Source of the DNA: DASQPR01 sp035713725
Lineage (GTDB): Bacteria; Actinomycetota; Actinomycetes; Mycobacteriales; Micromonosporaceae
Length of the DNA stretch: 22,658 nucleotides
Direction: 5' to 3'
NCBI GenBank assembly: GCA_035713725.1
Contig: DASTMZ010000071.1
Location: forward strand, 1-22,658
Below the pieces are notes generated by a model, which worked only from the letters and a program-made list of their open reading frames with translations, was not told the origin of the DNA and searched no databases. Below are positions 6,853-14,018 of this stretch, piece after piece (position 1 is the stretch's first letter; every line of letters starts with the position of its first letter). The position numbers and the translations under genes were made by a program.

Positions 6853-8615
6853 CGATCACCGAACGCTTACGCAGCGCGGTACGCCGAAGCGACCAACGCG
6901 TCGACGCGGAGTCGCTTGCGCAGCGCGTCGGGGAGCTGAACCGATTCGCGTCGGCGGCCGAGCCGCACCTGGGCGTCGACGCGGTACGCCCCGCCCGGGC
7001 GGTCGCCGACAGCGCCAGTACCCGCCTCGAGCTGTCCCGCGACCACACCGTCGTCGCGCTCACCGGTGCGACGGGCAGCGGGAAGTCCAGCCTGTTCAAC
7101 GCGCTGGCCGGCATCGACTTGTCCCCGGTCGGGGTACGCCGACCGACCACCGCCAACGCGTACGCCTGCGTCTGGCAGGACGCCGGTGCCGCGCCGTTGC
7201 TGGACTGGTTGGACATCGAAGCAGCGCATCGCTTCGTACGGGAGAGCGCGCTCGACGCGGAGGACCAGGCCGCGCTGCGCGGACTCGTCCTGCTGGATCT
7301 GCCCGACTTCGACTCCGTCGAGTTGTCGCATCGCGACGAGGTTGATCGGCTGCTGCGTCGGGTGGACGTGGTGGTCTGGGTGACCGATCCGCAGAAGTAC
7401 GCCGACCAGGTCATCCACCATCAATACCTGCGCGTCTTCCACCGGCACCAACAGAACATGATCGTGGTGCTGAACCAGTCGGATCGACTCAGCGACGCAG
7501 ACATCGCGCGGTGCCTCGCGGACCTTCGCAATCTGTTGCGCGGCGACGGTCTCGGCGCCGTACCACTGTTTGCCACGTCGGCGACCGCGTCGCGACCGGG
7601 GCTTGACGAGTTGCGTCAAACATTGGAACGCGCCGTCGCCGCTCGCGTCGCCGCGTTTCGTCGGCTCGGCGCGGACGTTGACGAGGCCGTCGCACAACTC
7701 CGGCCGTTGGTTGGCCCGCCGGCTGACCGGGACGGTACGGACCGCGCGGCGGTACGCGACCTGACCGACGCGCTCGCCGTTAGCGCCGGGGTGCCGGCGG
7801 TCACCGAGGCGACCGGCCGCGCCTACCGGTTCCGGGCCGCCAAGTCGATGGGCTGGCCGCTGACTCGCTGGATCAGACATCCGCGGTCTGATCCGCTGGC
7901 TCGAATGGGGCTCGGTGGGTCGACGACGACGGCCGCCGACACGACGACCGCGACCGACACGACGACGCTGGCGACCGACACCACCACCGAGCGTTCCACC
8001 GCCGACCTCGGCGTGCGCACGATCGGCGCACGCGCTGGCGTCGGGCTGCCGGTGCCCTGGTCGACCGCGGTCGACGCGGCGGCGCGTTCGCGGGCCGGCG
8101 AGCTTCCGGATGCGCTGGACCACGCCGTGGCTGGCACCGACCTGGGCGTACGGCGCACGCCTTGGTGGTGGCGACTGTTCAACGCGCTTCAGTGGCTAGC
8201 GATCATCGCCGCGGTGGTCGGCGCGGTCTGGTCGCTCGCACGACTCGCACTGACCGCGCTCGGACTGCCGCCGTATGACGTCGTACGGTTCGGACCGGTG
8301 CCGCTCGCGCTCGTACTGCTCGGCGGCGGTCTGCTCGCCGGGATCCTGCTCGCCCTGCTAGCGAAACCGCTCGCCGCGGCGGGTGCTCGACGGGCGCGAG
8401 CCCGATCCGGAACGCGGCTCCGCAGATCGATCTTCGGCGTCGGTACGGCGTACGTCGTCGATCCCGTACGTCGGGTGCTCGGCGACTACACGGACGCGCG
8501 TGAGGCGCTCGCTGTGGCGGCACGACGGGTCGAGCCCGCGGGCCACGCTGGTCCCGACCGCCCCGCCGAAGCGGAGTCGCGCGCGCGGCCGCTCGAGCGC
8601 GGGGCGCCACCCTAG
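6849..8615 (+). CDS. Membrane-anchored Era/dynamin-like GTPase, second of a pair
   Basis: This 588-residue protein has a complete G domain: Walker A GATGSGKSS (73-81), switch sequence VRRPTTANAY, G3 LLDLPDFDSV (D150), and G4 NQSD (209-212), which departs from NKxD at one place. It then has a helical region, a short Thr/Asp repeat insert (about 358-385), and two membrane helices near the C-terminus (about 447-475 and 484-508) that bracket a short loop. The tail after them is basic and helical. This plan, a G domain plus paired C-terminal membrane helices, fits dynamin-like or YfjP-type GTPases that remodel or mark membranes. The GTG at 6849-6851 overlaps the preceding stop (GTGA), which decides the start over an upstream in-frame ATG at 6756. 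The two proteins are probably made in equal amounts and may form a hetero-complex. Confidence 0.8.
   Translation: MTITERLRSAVRRSDQRVDAESLAQRVGELNRFASAAEPHLGVDAVRPARAVADSASTRLELSRDHTVVALTGATGSGKSSLFNALAGIDLSPVGVRRPTTANAYACVWQDAGAAPLLDWLDIEAAHRFVRESALDAEDQAALRGLVLLDLPDFDSVELSHRDEVDRLLRRVDVVVWVTDPQKYADQVIHHQYLRVFHRHQQNMIVVLNQSDRLSDADIARCLADLRNLLRGDGLGAVPLFATSATASRPGLDELRQTLERAVAARVAAFRRLGADVDEAVAQLRPLVGPPADRDGTDRAAVRDLTDALAVSAGVPAVTEATGRAYRFRAAKSMGWPLTRWIRHPRSDPLARMGLGGSTTTAADTTTATDTTTLATDTTTERSTADLGVRTIGARAGVGLPVPWSTAVDAAARSRAGELPDALDHAVAGTDLGVRRTPWWWRLFNALQWLAIIAAVVGAVWSLARLALTALGLPPYDVVRFGPVPLALVLLGGGLLAGILLALLAKPLAAAGARRARARSGTRLRRSIFGVGTAYVVDPVRRVLGDYTDAREALAVAARRVEPAGHAGPDRPAEAESRARPLERGAPP
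7918..8003 (+). repeat. Thr/Asp codon repeat inside the second GTPase gene
   Basis: A short unit containing CGACACGACGAC recurs about every 18-24 bases. It encodes ADTTTATDTTTLATDTTTE and neighbouring STTT. It lies in a predicted loop after the G domain and before the membrane helices. The repeats are in frame and imperfect, as expected for an expanding microsatellite-like linker. Confidence 0.7.
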
Positions 8616-8685
8616 CCATCACTCTTGCTGAGGCGTGCCTGAAAGGCCGCGACAGAGCGGGAACGACCGTGGATGTCCGGGCTGG

Positions 8686-8691
8686 TACGGT
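8686..8691 (+). promoter_or_regulatory. Putative -10 box of the M23 peptidase gene
   Basis: TACGGT ends eight bases before the ATG at 8700-8702. This is the usual actinobacterial TAnnnT arrangement for a leaderless mRNA that begins at the start codon. No convincing -35 box is seen. Confidence 0.45.
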
Positions 8692-8699
8692 TCCGGACA

Positions 8700-9455
8700 A
8701 TGGTTTTCAACCGACGCCGTTCGGTCACCTCGATCGGTGCCGCCGGATTGCTCGCCGCTGCGTTCGCGCTCGGCGGGTGTGCCGGTTCACCCGCGGCCGC
8801 GGCGCCTCACTCGGCCATCAACCCCTCGGCTTCCGGGAGCGTCACGAGCCCGTCGCCGAGCGCGTCACGATCGCCGGCGAGTGCGACGCCCAATCTCACT
8901 CACGTGCCGCCGAGCGCATCACCGCTCGGAACACCGGGCGTCTTCGTCTTCCCGGTCGTGGGCCACTACAGCTACGCGCACGTCCACCACGACTATCCGG
9001 CGACCGACATCATCGCTCCATGCGGCTCCGAGGTACGCGCGGCAACCAGCGGCGTGATTCTCGAGGTCACGCTCGTCGACAAGTGGAAGCCTTCGGTCGA
9101 CGCCGGCGCGACGCGTGGCGGCTTGTCGGTGTCGATCCGTGGCGACGACGGTGTTCGCTACTACAACTCGCACTTCGAGGCGATCAACAAGAACATCCGG
9201 CCGGGTGTCCGTGTCAAGGCCGGCCAGATGCTCGGCAAGGTCGGCGAGACGGGCGATGCGAGCGCCTGCCATCTGCACTTCGGCCTCTCGCCGGTCTGTC
9301 GCGGCACCGGCGACTGGTGGAACCAGCGCGGTGTCATCTGGCCGTGGCCATATCTGGACTCGTGGCGCAAGGGCGGCGACAAGTCGCCGGTCGCCGAGAT
9401 CGTGGCGTGGCAGCACCAGCACGGCTGCCCCACGAAGCCCACCGTCGATCCGTAA
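8700..9455 (+). CDS. M23-family metallopeptidase lipoprotein
   Basis: This predicted exported murein peptidase has 251 residues from the ATG at 8700. An ATG at 8673 would add nine residues, but the TACGGT box and the clean signal peptide favour 8700. The signal is MVFNRRR, then a hydrophobic core, then the lipobox LGGC with Cys27. A Ser/Pro/Ala-rich linker follows (about 28-78). The peptidase domain has the first zinc motif HHDYPATD (His97 and Asp103; the H-x5-D form), His158 in SHFE, and the HLH pair His191/His193. All metal ligands are present, so the enzyme is likely active (cutting peptidoglycan peptides) rather than a pseudo-peptidase such as EnvC. It lies 84 bp after the GTPase pair on the same strand, which may link it to cell division or wall growth. 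Confidence 0.85.
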   Translation: MVFNRRRSVTSIGAAGLLAAAFALGGCAGSPAAAAPHSAINPSASGSVTSPSPSASRSPASATPNLTHVPPSASPLGTPGVFVFPVVGHYSYAHVHHDYPATDIIAPCGSEVRAATSGVILEVTLVDKWKPSVDAGATRGGLSVSIRGDDGVRYYNSHFEAINKNIRPGVRVKAGQMLGKVGETGDASACHLHFGLSPVCRGTGDWWNQRGVIWPWPYLDSWRKGGDKSPVAEIVAWQHQHGCPTKPTVDP

Positions 9456-9837
9456 CTAGCCAAAGCGCCTGGACCTCCGGTCGGCGCACTCCACACGACC
9501 GTGGAATCGACGAGTCAGCGGGAATGGGCTTCACCGCGCACGAACGGTGACGTTGGGATCGACGCTCGGCTCCGACGGGCGTGGTCCGCGCAGAAAATAC
9601 CGCCCGGACTGTGGCCGTCCGCGCGAGTTCTGAGATGCTTGACGCGGCGGCGACGGGGCCGCAGCGCCGCTCACCCTGCGGTTGGGCTGCTCCGATGCCA
9701 CCGCTCCCCGGATGCGGCGTCGCGTCAAGCGACGTCGGTATCCCCCGCGCGACACGCGCCCGACGGGGCGAGCGCGGACACCAACGCCGCGCCCGGCACG
9801 GTCACCCCGCTGCCGAGGCCAACGACAGGGAGAGACC
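9456..9837. other. Noncoding gap before the Bkd operon
   Basis: I found no convincing gene in these 382 bases. Frames open on either strand lack ribosome-binding sites and recognisable protein sequence. The gap holds a 10-base inverted repeat, GCTTGACGCG at 9637-9646 and CGCGTCAAGC at 9721-9730, and an AT-richer spot at 9594-9600. The promoter of the Bkd operon should be here, but I cannot place it. GGGAGAG (9829-9835) is the ribosome-binding site of the first Bkd gene. Confidence 0.6.
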
Positions 9838-10974
9838 ATGGCGAAGGGCAACGAGGCCCGAACCCCGGCCGATGGCGGTAACTTCGTCGTCGATCCGGAG
9901 CTCGTGCAGCTGCTCACCCCGGACGGGGAACGCGTCGACCACCCCGACTATTCGGTCGACTTCACTGACACCGAATACCGCGACCTGTATCGCGACCTCG
10001 TCGTCGTACGCCGGTTGGACGCCGAGTCCACTGCCCTGCAGCGCCAGGGCGAGTTGGGCATCTGGGCGAGCCTGCTCGGTCAGGAGGCGGCCCAGGTCGG
10101 CTCCGGTCGGGCACTGCGGTCGCAGGACATGGCGTTTCCGACGTACCGCGAGCACGGCGTCCTCTACTGCCGTGGCATCGACCCGATCATGCCGCTTGGT
10201 CTGTTCCGCGGCGTCGACCAGGGCGGCTGGGATCCGAACGAGTTCAAATTCAACATGTACACGATCGTCATCGGCGCGCAGACGCTGCATGCGACCGGCT
10301 ACGCAATGGGCGTCGCGATGGACGGCAAGGTCGGTAGCGACGACGGCGAGGCGGTGATCGCCTACTTCGGCGACGGCGCGACGTCACAGGGCGACGTGAA
10401 CGAGGCGTTCGTGTGGTCGAGCGTGTTCAACGCTCCGCTCGTGTTCTTCTGCCAGAACAACCAATACGCGATCTCGGAGCCGCTGGAGCGCCAGACGCGC
10501 GTGCCGCTCTATCACCGGGCATCTGGCTTCGGTTTCCCGGGCGTACGCGTGGATGGCAACGACGTGCTCGCGTCGTACGCAGTGACGCGCGCCGCGTTGG
10601 ACAATGCGCGGCACGGCAACGGTCCGACGCTGATCGAGGCGTACACGTATCGGATGGGCGCGCACACCACGTCCGACGATCCGACGCGCTACCGCATCGC
10701 GGGCGAACTCGAGGCATGGCAGGCAAAGGACCCGATCAAGCGGGTACGCGTGTTCCTCGACAAGCAGGGCATCGCCGACGAGGCGTTCTTCGACGAGGTC
10801 GACGCGGACGCGACGAAGCAGGCGATCCATTTGCGTGAGCGGGTGCTGTCCATGCCCGATCCGCAGCCGACCGAACTCTTCGACAACGTATATCCGCATG
10901 GCTCGCCGCTGCTCGACGCGCAGCGCGACGAGTTCGCCCGCTACCTGGACTCGTTCGCTGGGGAGGCGCACTGA
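9838..10974 (+). CDS. bkdA: Branched-chain 2-oxoacid dehydrogenase E1 alpha subunit
   Basis: This is the thiamine-diphosphate-dependent decarboxylase, alpha chain, 378 residues. It contains the ThDP-binding motif that starts with GDGATSQGD (178-186) and ends with NN (207-208), as in all alpha2beta2 2-oxoacid dehydrogenases. The loop MGAHTTSDDPTRYR is of the BCKDH type (SDDxxxYR). Actinobacterial pyruvate dehydrogenase normally uses a single-chain AceE-type E1, so this split form is more likely branched-chain specific, though pyruvate activity cannot be ruled out. The ATG at 9838 follows GGGAGAG at a proper distance. A longer in-frame start at 9682 has no ribosome-binding site and adds a non-conserved, Arg-rich stretch. 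The stop overlaps the E1 beta ATG (TGATG). Confidence 0.88.
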   Translation: MAKGNEARTPADGGNFVVDPELVQLLTPDGERVDHPDYSVDFTDTEYRDLYRDLVVVRRLDAESTALQRQGELGIWASLLGQEAAQVGSGRALRSQDMAFPTYREHGVLYCRGIDPIMPLGLFRGVDQGGWDPNEFKFNMYTIVIGAQTLHATGYAMGVAMDGKVGSDDGEAVIAYFGDGATSQGDVNEAFVWSSVFNAPLVFFCQNNQYAISEPLERQTRVPLYHRASGFGFPGVRVDGNDVLASYAVTRAALDNARHGNGPTLIEAYTYRMGAHTTSDDPTRYRIAGELEAWQAKDPIKRVRVFLDKQGIADEAFFDEVDADATKQAIHLRERVLSMPDPQPTELFDNVYPHGSPLLDAQRDEFARYLDSFAGEAH

Positions 10975-11963
10975 TGGCCATCGAGACGCTCACCATCGGC
11001 AAGGCACTCAACACCGGTCTCCGCAAGGCGATGGAGGCCGACCCGCGCGTCGTTCTGATGGGCGAGGACATCGGCAAGCTCGGCGGCGTCTTCCGCATCA
11101 CCGACGGCCTGCAAAAGGACTTCGGCGAGCAACGCGTGATCGACACCCCGCTCGCCGAGGCAGGCATCGTCGGCACCGCGGTCGGACTCGCCATCCGGGG
11201 TTACCGGCCGGTCTGCGAGATCCAGTTCGACGGGTTCGTCTATCCGGCGTACGACCAGATCGTCTGCCAGGTCGCGAAGATGCACTACCGCTCGCGGGGC
11301 AAGGTGCGCATCCCGATGGTGATCCGCATCCCGTACGGCGGCGGCATCGGCGCTGTGGAGCACCACTCCGAGTCGCCGGAGGCGTATTTCGCGCACACCG
11401 CCGGACTCAAGGTCGTGTCGTGCTCGAACCCCAGTGATGCGCACTGGATGATTCAGCAGGCGATTGCGTCGGACGACCCGATCGTGTTCCTCGAACCGAA
11501 GCGCCGCTATTGGGAGAAGGGCGACGTCGAGACATCGGGTACGGTCAACGGCCAGCTTCCGCTGCACAGTGCCCGGGTGGTGCGCGAGGGCACCGACGCG
11601 ACGATCGTGGCGTACGGCCCGATGGTCCGCGTCGCACTCGACGCCGCGATCGCGGCCGAGGAGGATGGGCGGTCGCTCGAGGTGCTCGACCTCCGATCGA
11701 TCTCGCCACTGGACACCGAGCCGATCTTCGCGTCGGTCCGCAAGACCGGCCGACTCGTGGTGGTGCACGAGGCACCGTCCAACGTGGGAATCGGCGCCGA
11801 GATCGCGGCGCGTGTGACGGAGCAGTGCTTCTACTCACTCGAGGCGCCGGTATTGCGGGTCGCGGGCTTCGACACGCCGTACCCAGCCTCGCGGCTCGAG
11901 GAAGATTTCCTGCCCGACCTCGACCGGGTGCTCGACGCCGTCGACCGCTCGTTCGGGTTCTAG
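10974..11963 (+). CDS. bkdB: Branched-chain 2-oxoacid dehydrogenase E1 beta subunit
   Basis: This is the beta chain of the alpha2beta2 E1, 329 residues, the normal length. Family motifs seen are GEDIGKLGGVFRITDGL, then RVIDTPLAEAGIVGTAVGLA, EIQFDGFVYPAYDQI and YGGGIGAVEHHSESPEAYFAHTAG. The C-terminal half has the transketolase-C fold with DLRSISPLDTE and VHEAPSNVGIGAEIAA. It forms the other half of the active site with BkdA and transfers the acyl group to the lipoyl arm of E2. The ATG overlaps the bkdA stop by one base, and its ribosome-binding site (GGGGAGG) lies within the end of bkdA. E2 starts 13 bases after the stop. Confidence 0.92.
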   Translation: MAIETLTIGKALNTGLRKAMEADPRVVLMGEDIGKLGGVFRITDGLQKDFGEQRVIDTPLAEAGIVGTAVGLAIRGYRPVCEIQFDGFVYPAYDQIVCQVAKMHYRSRGKVRIPMVIRIPYGGGIGAVEHHSESPEAYFAHTAGLKVVSCSNPSDAHWMIQQAIASDDPIVFLEPKRRYWEKGDVETSGTVNGQLPLHSARVVREGTDATIVAYGPMVRVALDAAIAAEEDGRSLEVLDLRSISPLDTEPIFASVRKTGRLVVVHEAPSNVGIGAEIAARVTEQCFYSLEAPVLRVAGFDTPYPASRLEEDFLPDLDRVLDAVDRSFGF

Positions 11964-11976
11964 GAGGTCGCGCGCA

Positions 11977-13440
11977 GTGTCCAGAGTCAAGGAGTTCAAC
12001 CTGCCGGACCTCGGTGAGGGCCTCACCGAAGGCGAGATCCTGCAGTGGCTGGTCAACGTCGGTGACACGATCACGCTGAACCAGCCGATCGTCGAGGTGG
12101 AGACGGCAAAGGCGGCCGTCGAGATCCCGGCGAAGTGGGCCGGCAAGGTGACCAGGATCTATCACGAGGCGGGCTCGACCGTGGAGGTCGGCTCGCCGAT
12201 CATCGCGATCGACACTGACCCGTCCGCCGGCGATCTGCCAGACGACACCGGCGGCCCGTCCGCTGAGGCGCTCGCCGCCGTCGAGGTGGCGCCCGCCGAG
12301 GGGGCCGTCGAGCCGGGTCTGATCGGCGGTCCAGCCCCGGGTGGCCGGACGGCCGTCCTAGTGGGATACGGACCGAAGACCGCGGTCGCGAAGCGCCGCG
12401 CGCGCAAGAGCGACGGGGACTCAGACGCCGGGCCGGAGCAGGTCGCCCCGGCGGCAGCCGCAGCATCGGCCGCACCCTCCGCCCCGGCGGCCTCCGCACC
12501 AGCGGCGCCCGCCGCGCCCGCCGCGATCGCGCCGGCTTCGGTCAACGGCGGAAGCGCCGCTACGGTCCTCGCCAAGCCGCCGGTCCGAAAGCTCGCCCGT
12601 GACCTTGGGGTGGACCTCGGCGGACTGGTCGGCACCGGTCCACAAGGCTCGATCACGCGGGAGGACGTGCACGCAGCGACGACCACTCCGGCCGACGTCG
12701 CGACCGGACCCTTGTCCGCGCCGGTGTTCGGACCGGATCGTGAGCAACGCGTCGCCATCAAGGGCGTACGCAGACTCACCGCCGAGAACATGGTGGCGAG
12801 CGCATTCACCGCGCCGCACGTGACCGAGTTCCTGACCATCGACATGACGCGGTCGATGAAGGCACTCGACCGGCTCCGGGCGGACCGCGACTGGGCCGAC
12901 GTACGAGTCTCGCCGTTGCTGCTGGTGGCAAAGGCGGCGCTGCTCGCGATCGCGCGCTATCCGATGGTGAACTCGACCTGGTCCGGCGGGACGAACGAGA
13001 TCGTCGTCAAGGAATACGTGAACCTCGGCATCGCGGCGGCCACCGAACGCGGTCTGATCGTGCCGAACATCAAGGACGCCGGGCGACTTTCGTTGCGTGA
13101 GCTCGCCGACGCGATGACGGCACTCGTCCAGGTTGCGAAGTCCGGCAAGACGCCACCCGCCGACATGACCGGCGGCACGTTCAGCATCACGAACGTCGGC
13201 GTGTTCGGAGTGGACAGCGGCACGCCGATCCTGCCGCCCGGCGAGGCCGCGATCCTGGCGTTCGGCGCGGTGCGCGACATGCCGTGGGTACACCGCGGCA
13301 AGATCAAGATCCGGCAGGTCACCACGCTCGGACTGTCCTTCGACCATCGCATCGTGGACGGTGAGCTGGGCTCGAAGTTCCTCCGTGACATCGGCGCATT
13401 CCTCACCGACCCGGAGGCAGCGTTGCTGGCCTGGAGCTAG
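11977..13440 (+). CDS. bkdC: Dihydrolipoyl acyltransferase E2 of branched-chain dehydrogenase
   Basis: This is the acyltransferase core of the complex, 487 residues. A single lipoyl domain (1-80) carries the lipoylation lysine in ETAKAAVE (Lys45). An Ala/Pro-rich linker holds a basic patch near residue 138. The E1/E3-binding domain is at about 199-234 (PVRKLARDLGVDLGGLVGTG), and the catalytic domain at about 255-487 ends with the active-site motif FDHRIVDG (His457, Asp461). The GTG start (11977-11979) has AGGAGG ten bases upstream, overlapping the bkdB stop codon. No E3 (lipoamide dehydrogenase) gene follows; the complex must share one from elsewhere. The hairpin at 13501-13537 ends the operon. 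Its products, isobutyryl- and isovaleryl-type CoAs, prime branched fatty acids in actinobacteria. Confidence 0.9.
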   Translation: MSRVKEFNLPDLGEGLTEGEILQWLVNVGDTITLNQPIVEVETAKAAVEIPAKWAGKVTRIYHEAGSTVEVGSPIIAIDTDPSAGDLPDDTGGPSAEALAAVEVAPAEGAVEPGLIGGPAPGGRTAVLVGYGPKTAVAKRRARKSDGDSDAGPEQVAPAAAAASAAPSAPAASAPAAPAAPAAIAPASVNGGSAATVLAKPPVRKLARDLGVDLGGLVGTGPQGSITREDVHAATTTPADVATGPLSAPVFGPDREQRVAIKGVRRLTAENMVASAFTAPHVTEFLTIDMTRSMKALDRLRADRDWADVRVSPLLLVAKAALLAIARYPMVNSTWSGGTNEIVVKEYVNLGIAAATERGLIVPNIKDAGRLSLRELADAMTALVQVAKSGKTPPADMTGGTFSITNVGVFGVDSGTPILPPGEAAILAFGAVRDMPWVHRGKIKIRQVTTLGLSFDHRIVDGELGSKFLRDIGAFLTDPEAALLAWS

Positions 13441-13508
13441 CCTCGGCTCGCGACGGTGATCTCGACCTCCGATCGCGACAATGGCTTCCACCTCGGCTCG
13501 CGACGGTG
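13441..13508 (+). repeat. 18-bp direct repeat around the Bkd terminator
   Basis: CCTCGGCTCGCGACGGTG occurs at 13441-13458 and again, identically, at 13491-13508, 50 bases apart. The second copy overlaps the 5' arm of the terminator hairpin. The first copy abuts the bkdC stop codon and is followed by GATCTCGACC, which looks like a degraded copy of the hairpin region. This suggests a local duplication. Confidence 0.8.
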
Positions 13509-13537
13509 GCCCCGATCGGAGATCGGGGCCACCGTCG
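13501..13537 (+). terminator. Bkd operon terminator, 17-bp perfect hairpin
   Basis: CGACGGTGGCCCCGATC (13501-13517), loop GGA, and the exact reverse complement (13521-13537). There is no long T-tract after it, only TCATTA. It lies 60 bases past the bkdC stop. Confidence 0.8.
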
Positions 13538-13727
13538 TCATTACGACAGCGCGTGATCACGAAATGGACACCTGGATCACCATCGGATAACGAGAACGCT
13601 TCGGATCGAAACGTTGGTCGTTGTGCCACCACATGGCTGGCTACCGTTGACCGGCATCCACTCGGATAACTCCGTCGTGGGCGAGCACAGCGCCGTGATC
13701 TGGCGCACTCCGAGAGAGTTGAGCCGG

Positions 13728-13856
13728 GTGACTTCGCTGCTCGAGCTGCTTCGCAACCGTCGTGTCGCGGCACGACGCGCCAAGGCAATCGCGCGCGCGC
13801 TCCGATCCCAACCGTCGCCGACGCCGCCGCCTCCAGACCCGCCGACGGCCCGCTAG
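13728..13856 (+). CDS. Possible 42-residue basic protein
   Basis: This small frame starts at GTG (13728-13730), with GAGAG about 12 bases upstream, and stops at TAG 13854-13856. The product has a basic, helical front part (TSLLELLRNRRVAARRAKAIARAL) and a Pro-rich end (SPTPPPPDPPTAR). The frame is also open upstream to 13614, but that part looks non-coding. I do not recognise it with certainty. The front helix reads like a real small protein and its frame differs from the neighbours, but the ribosome-binding site is weak. It could be random GC-rich sequence. The 190 bases between it and the Bkd terminator hold nothing I can name. Confidence 0.35.
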   Translation: MTSLLELLRNRRVAARRAKAIARALRSQPSPTPPPPDPPTAR

Positions 13857-14002
13857 CCTGCTGGCCCGGGCGTGGCACGCTCGCCCCGGCGGGCTATGCG
13901 GTCGCTGCACGACCCCGGTACGGTGGTTCGAACCGCGCGTACCGCGAGCAGCCGCCTCGTATGTCATCCCCCAGCCGAGCAGGTGGGCGTGCCCGCGGTC
14001 CC

Positions 14003-14014
14003 GGGAGGAGGAGG
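14003..14014 (+). promoter_or_regulatory. Strong ribosome-binding site that fixes the next start
   Basis: GGGAGGAGGAGG lies 4 to 10 bases before the GTG at 14019. It is the strongest Shine-Dalgarno-like sequence in the region and favours 14019 over the in-frame start at 13872. Confidence 0.75.
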
Positions 14015-14018
14015 CACC

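Noticed and set aside
9682..9837. Longer N-terminus for the Bkd E1 alpha subunit
   Set aside because: The extra 52 residues are Arg/Pro-rich with no family match, and GGGAGAG lies just before ATG 9838.
9501..9881. Open frame in the gap before bkdA
   Set aside because: It runs into bkdA in another frame, has no ribosome-binding site and has a low-complexity Arg/Pro-rich product.
13925..13934. GGTTCGAACC, like the T-loop of a tRNA
   Set aside because: The flanking bases do not form a T-stem (GGTGG against CGCGC), and no acceptor or anticodon arm can be built around it.
13872..14018. Longer N-terminus for the Pro/Gly-rich protein
   Set aside because: The added 49 residues are Arg-rich and atypical. 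The strong GGGAGGAGGAGG site before GTG 14019 decides the start.
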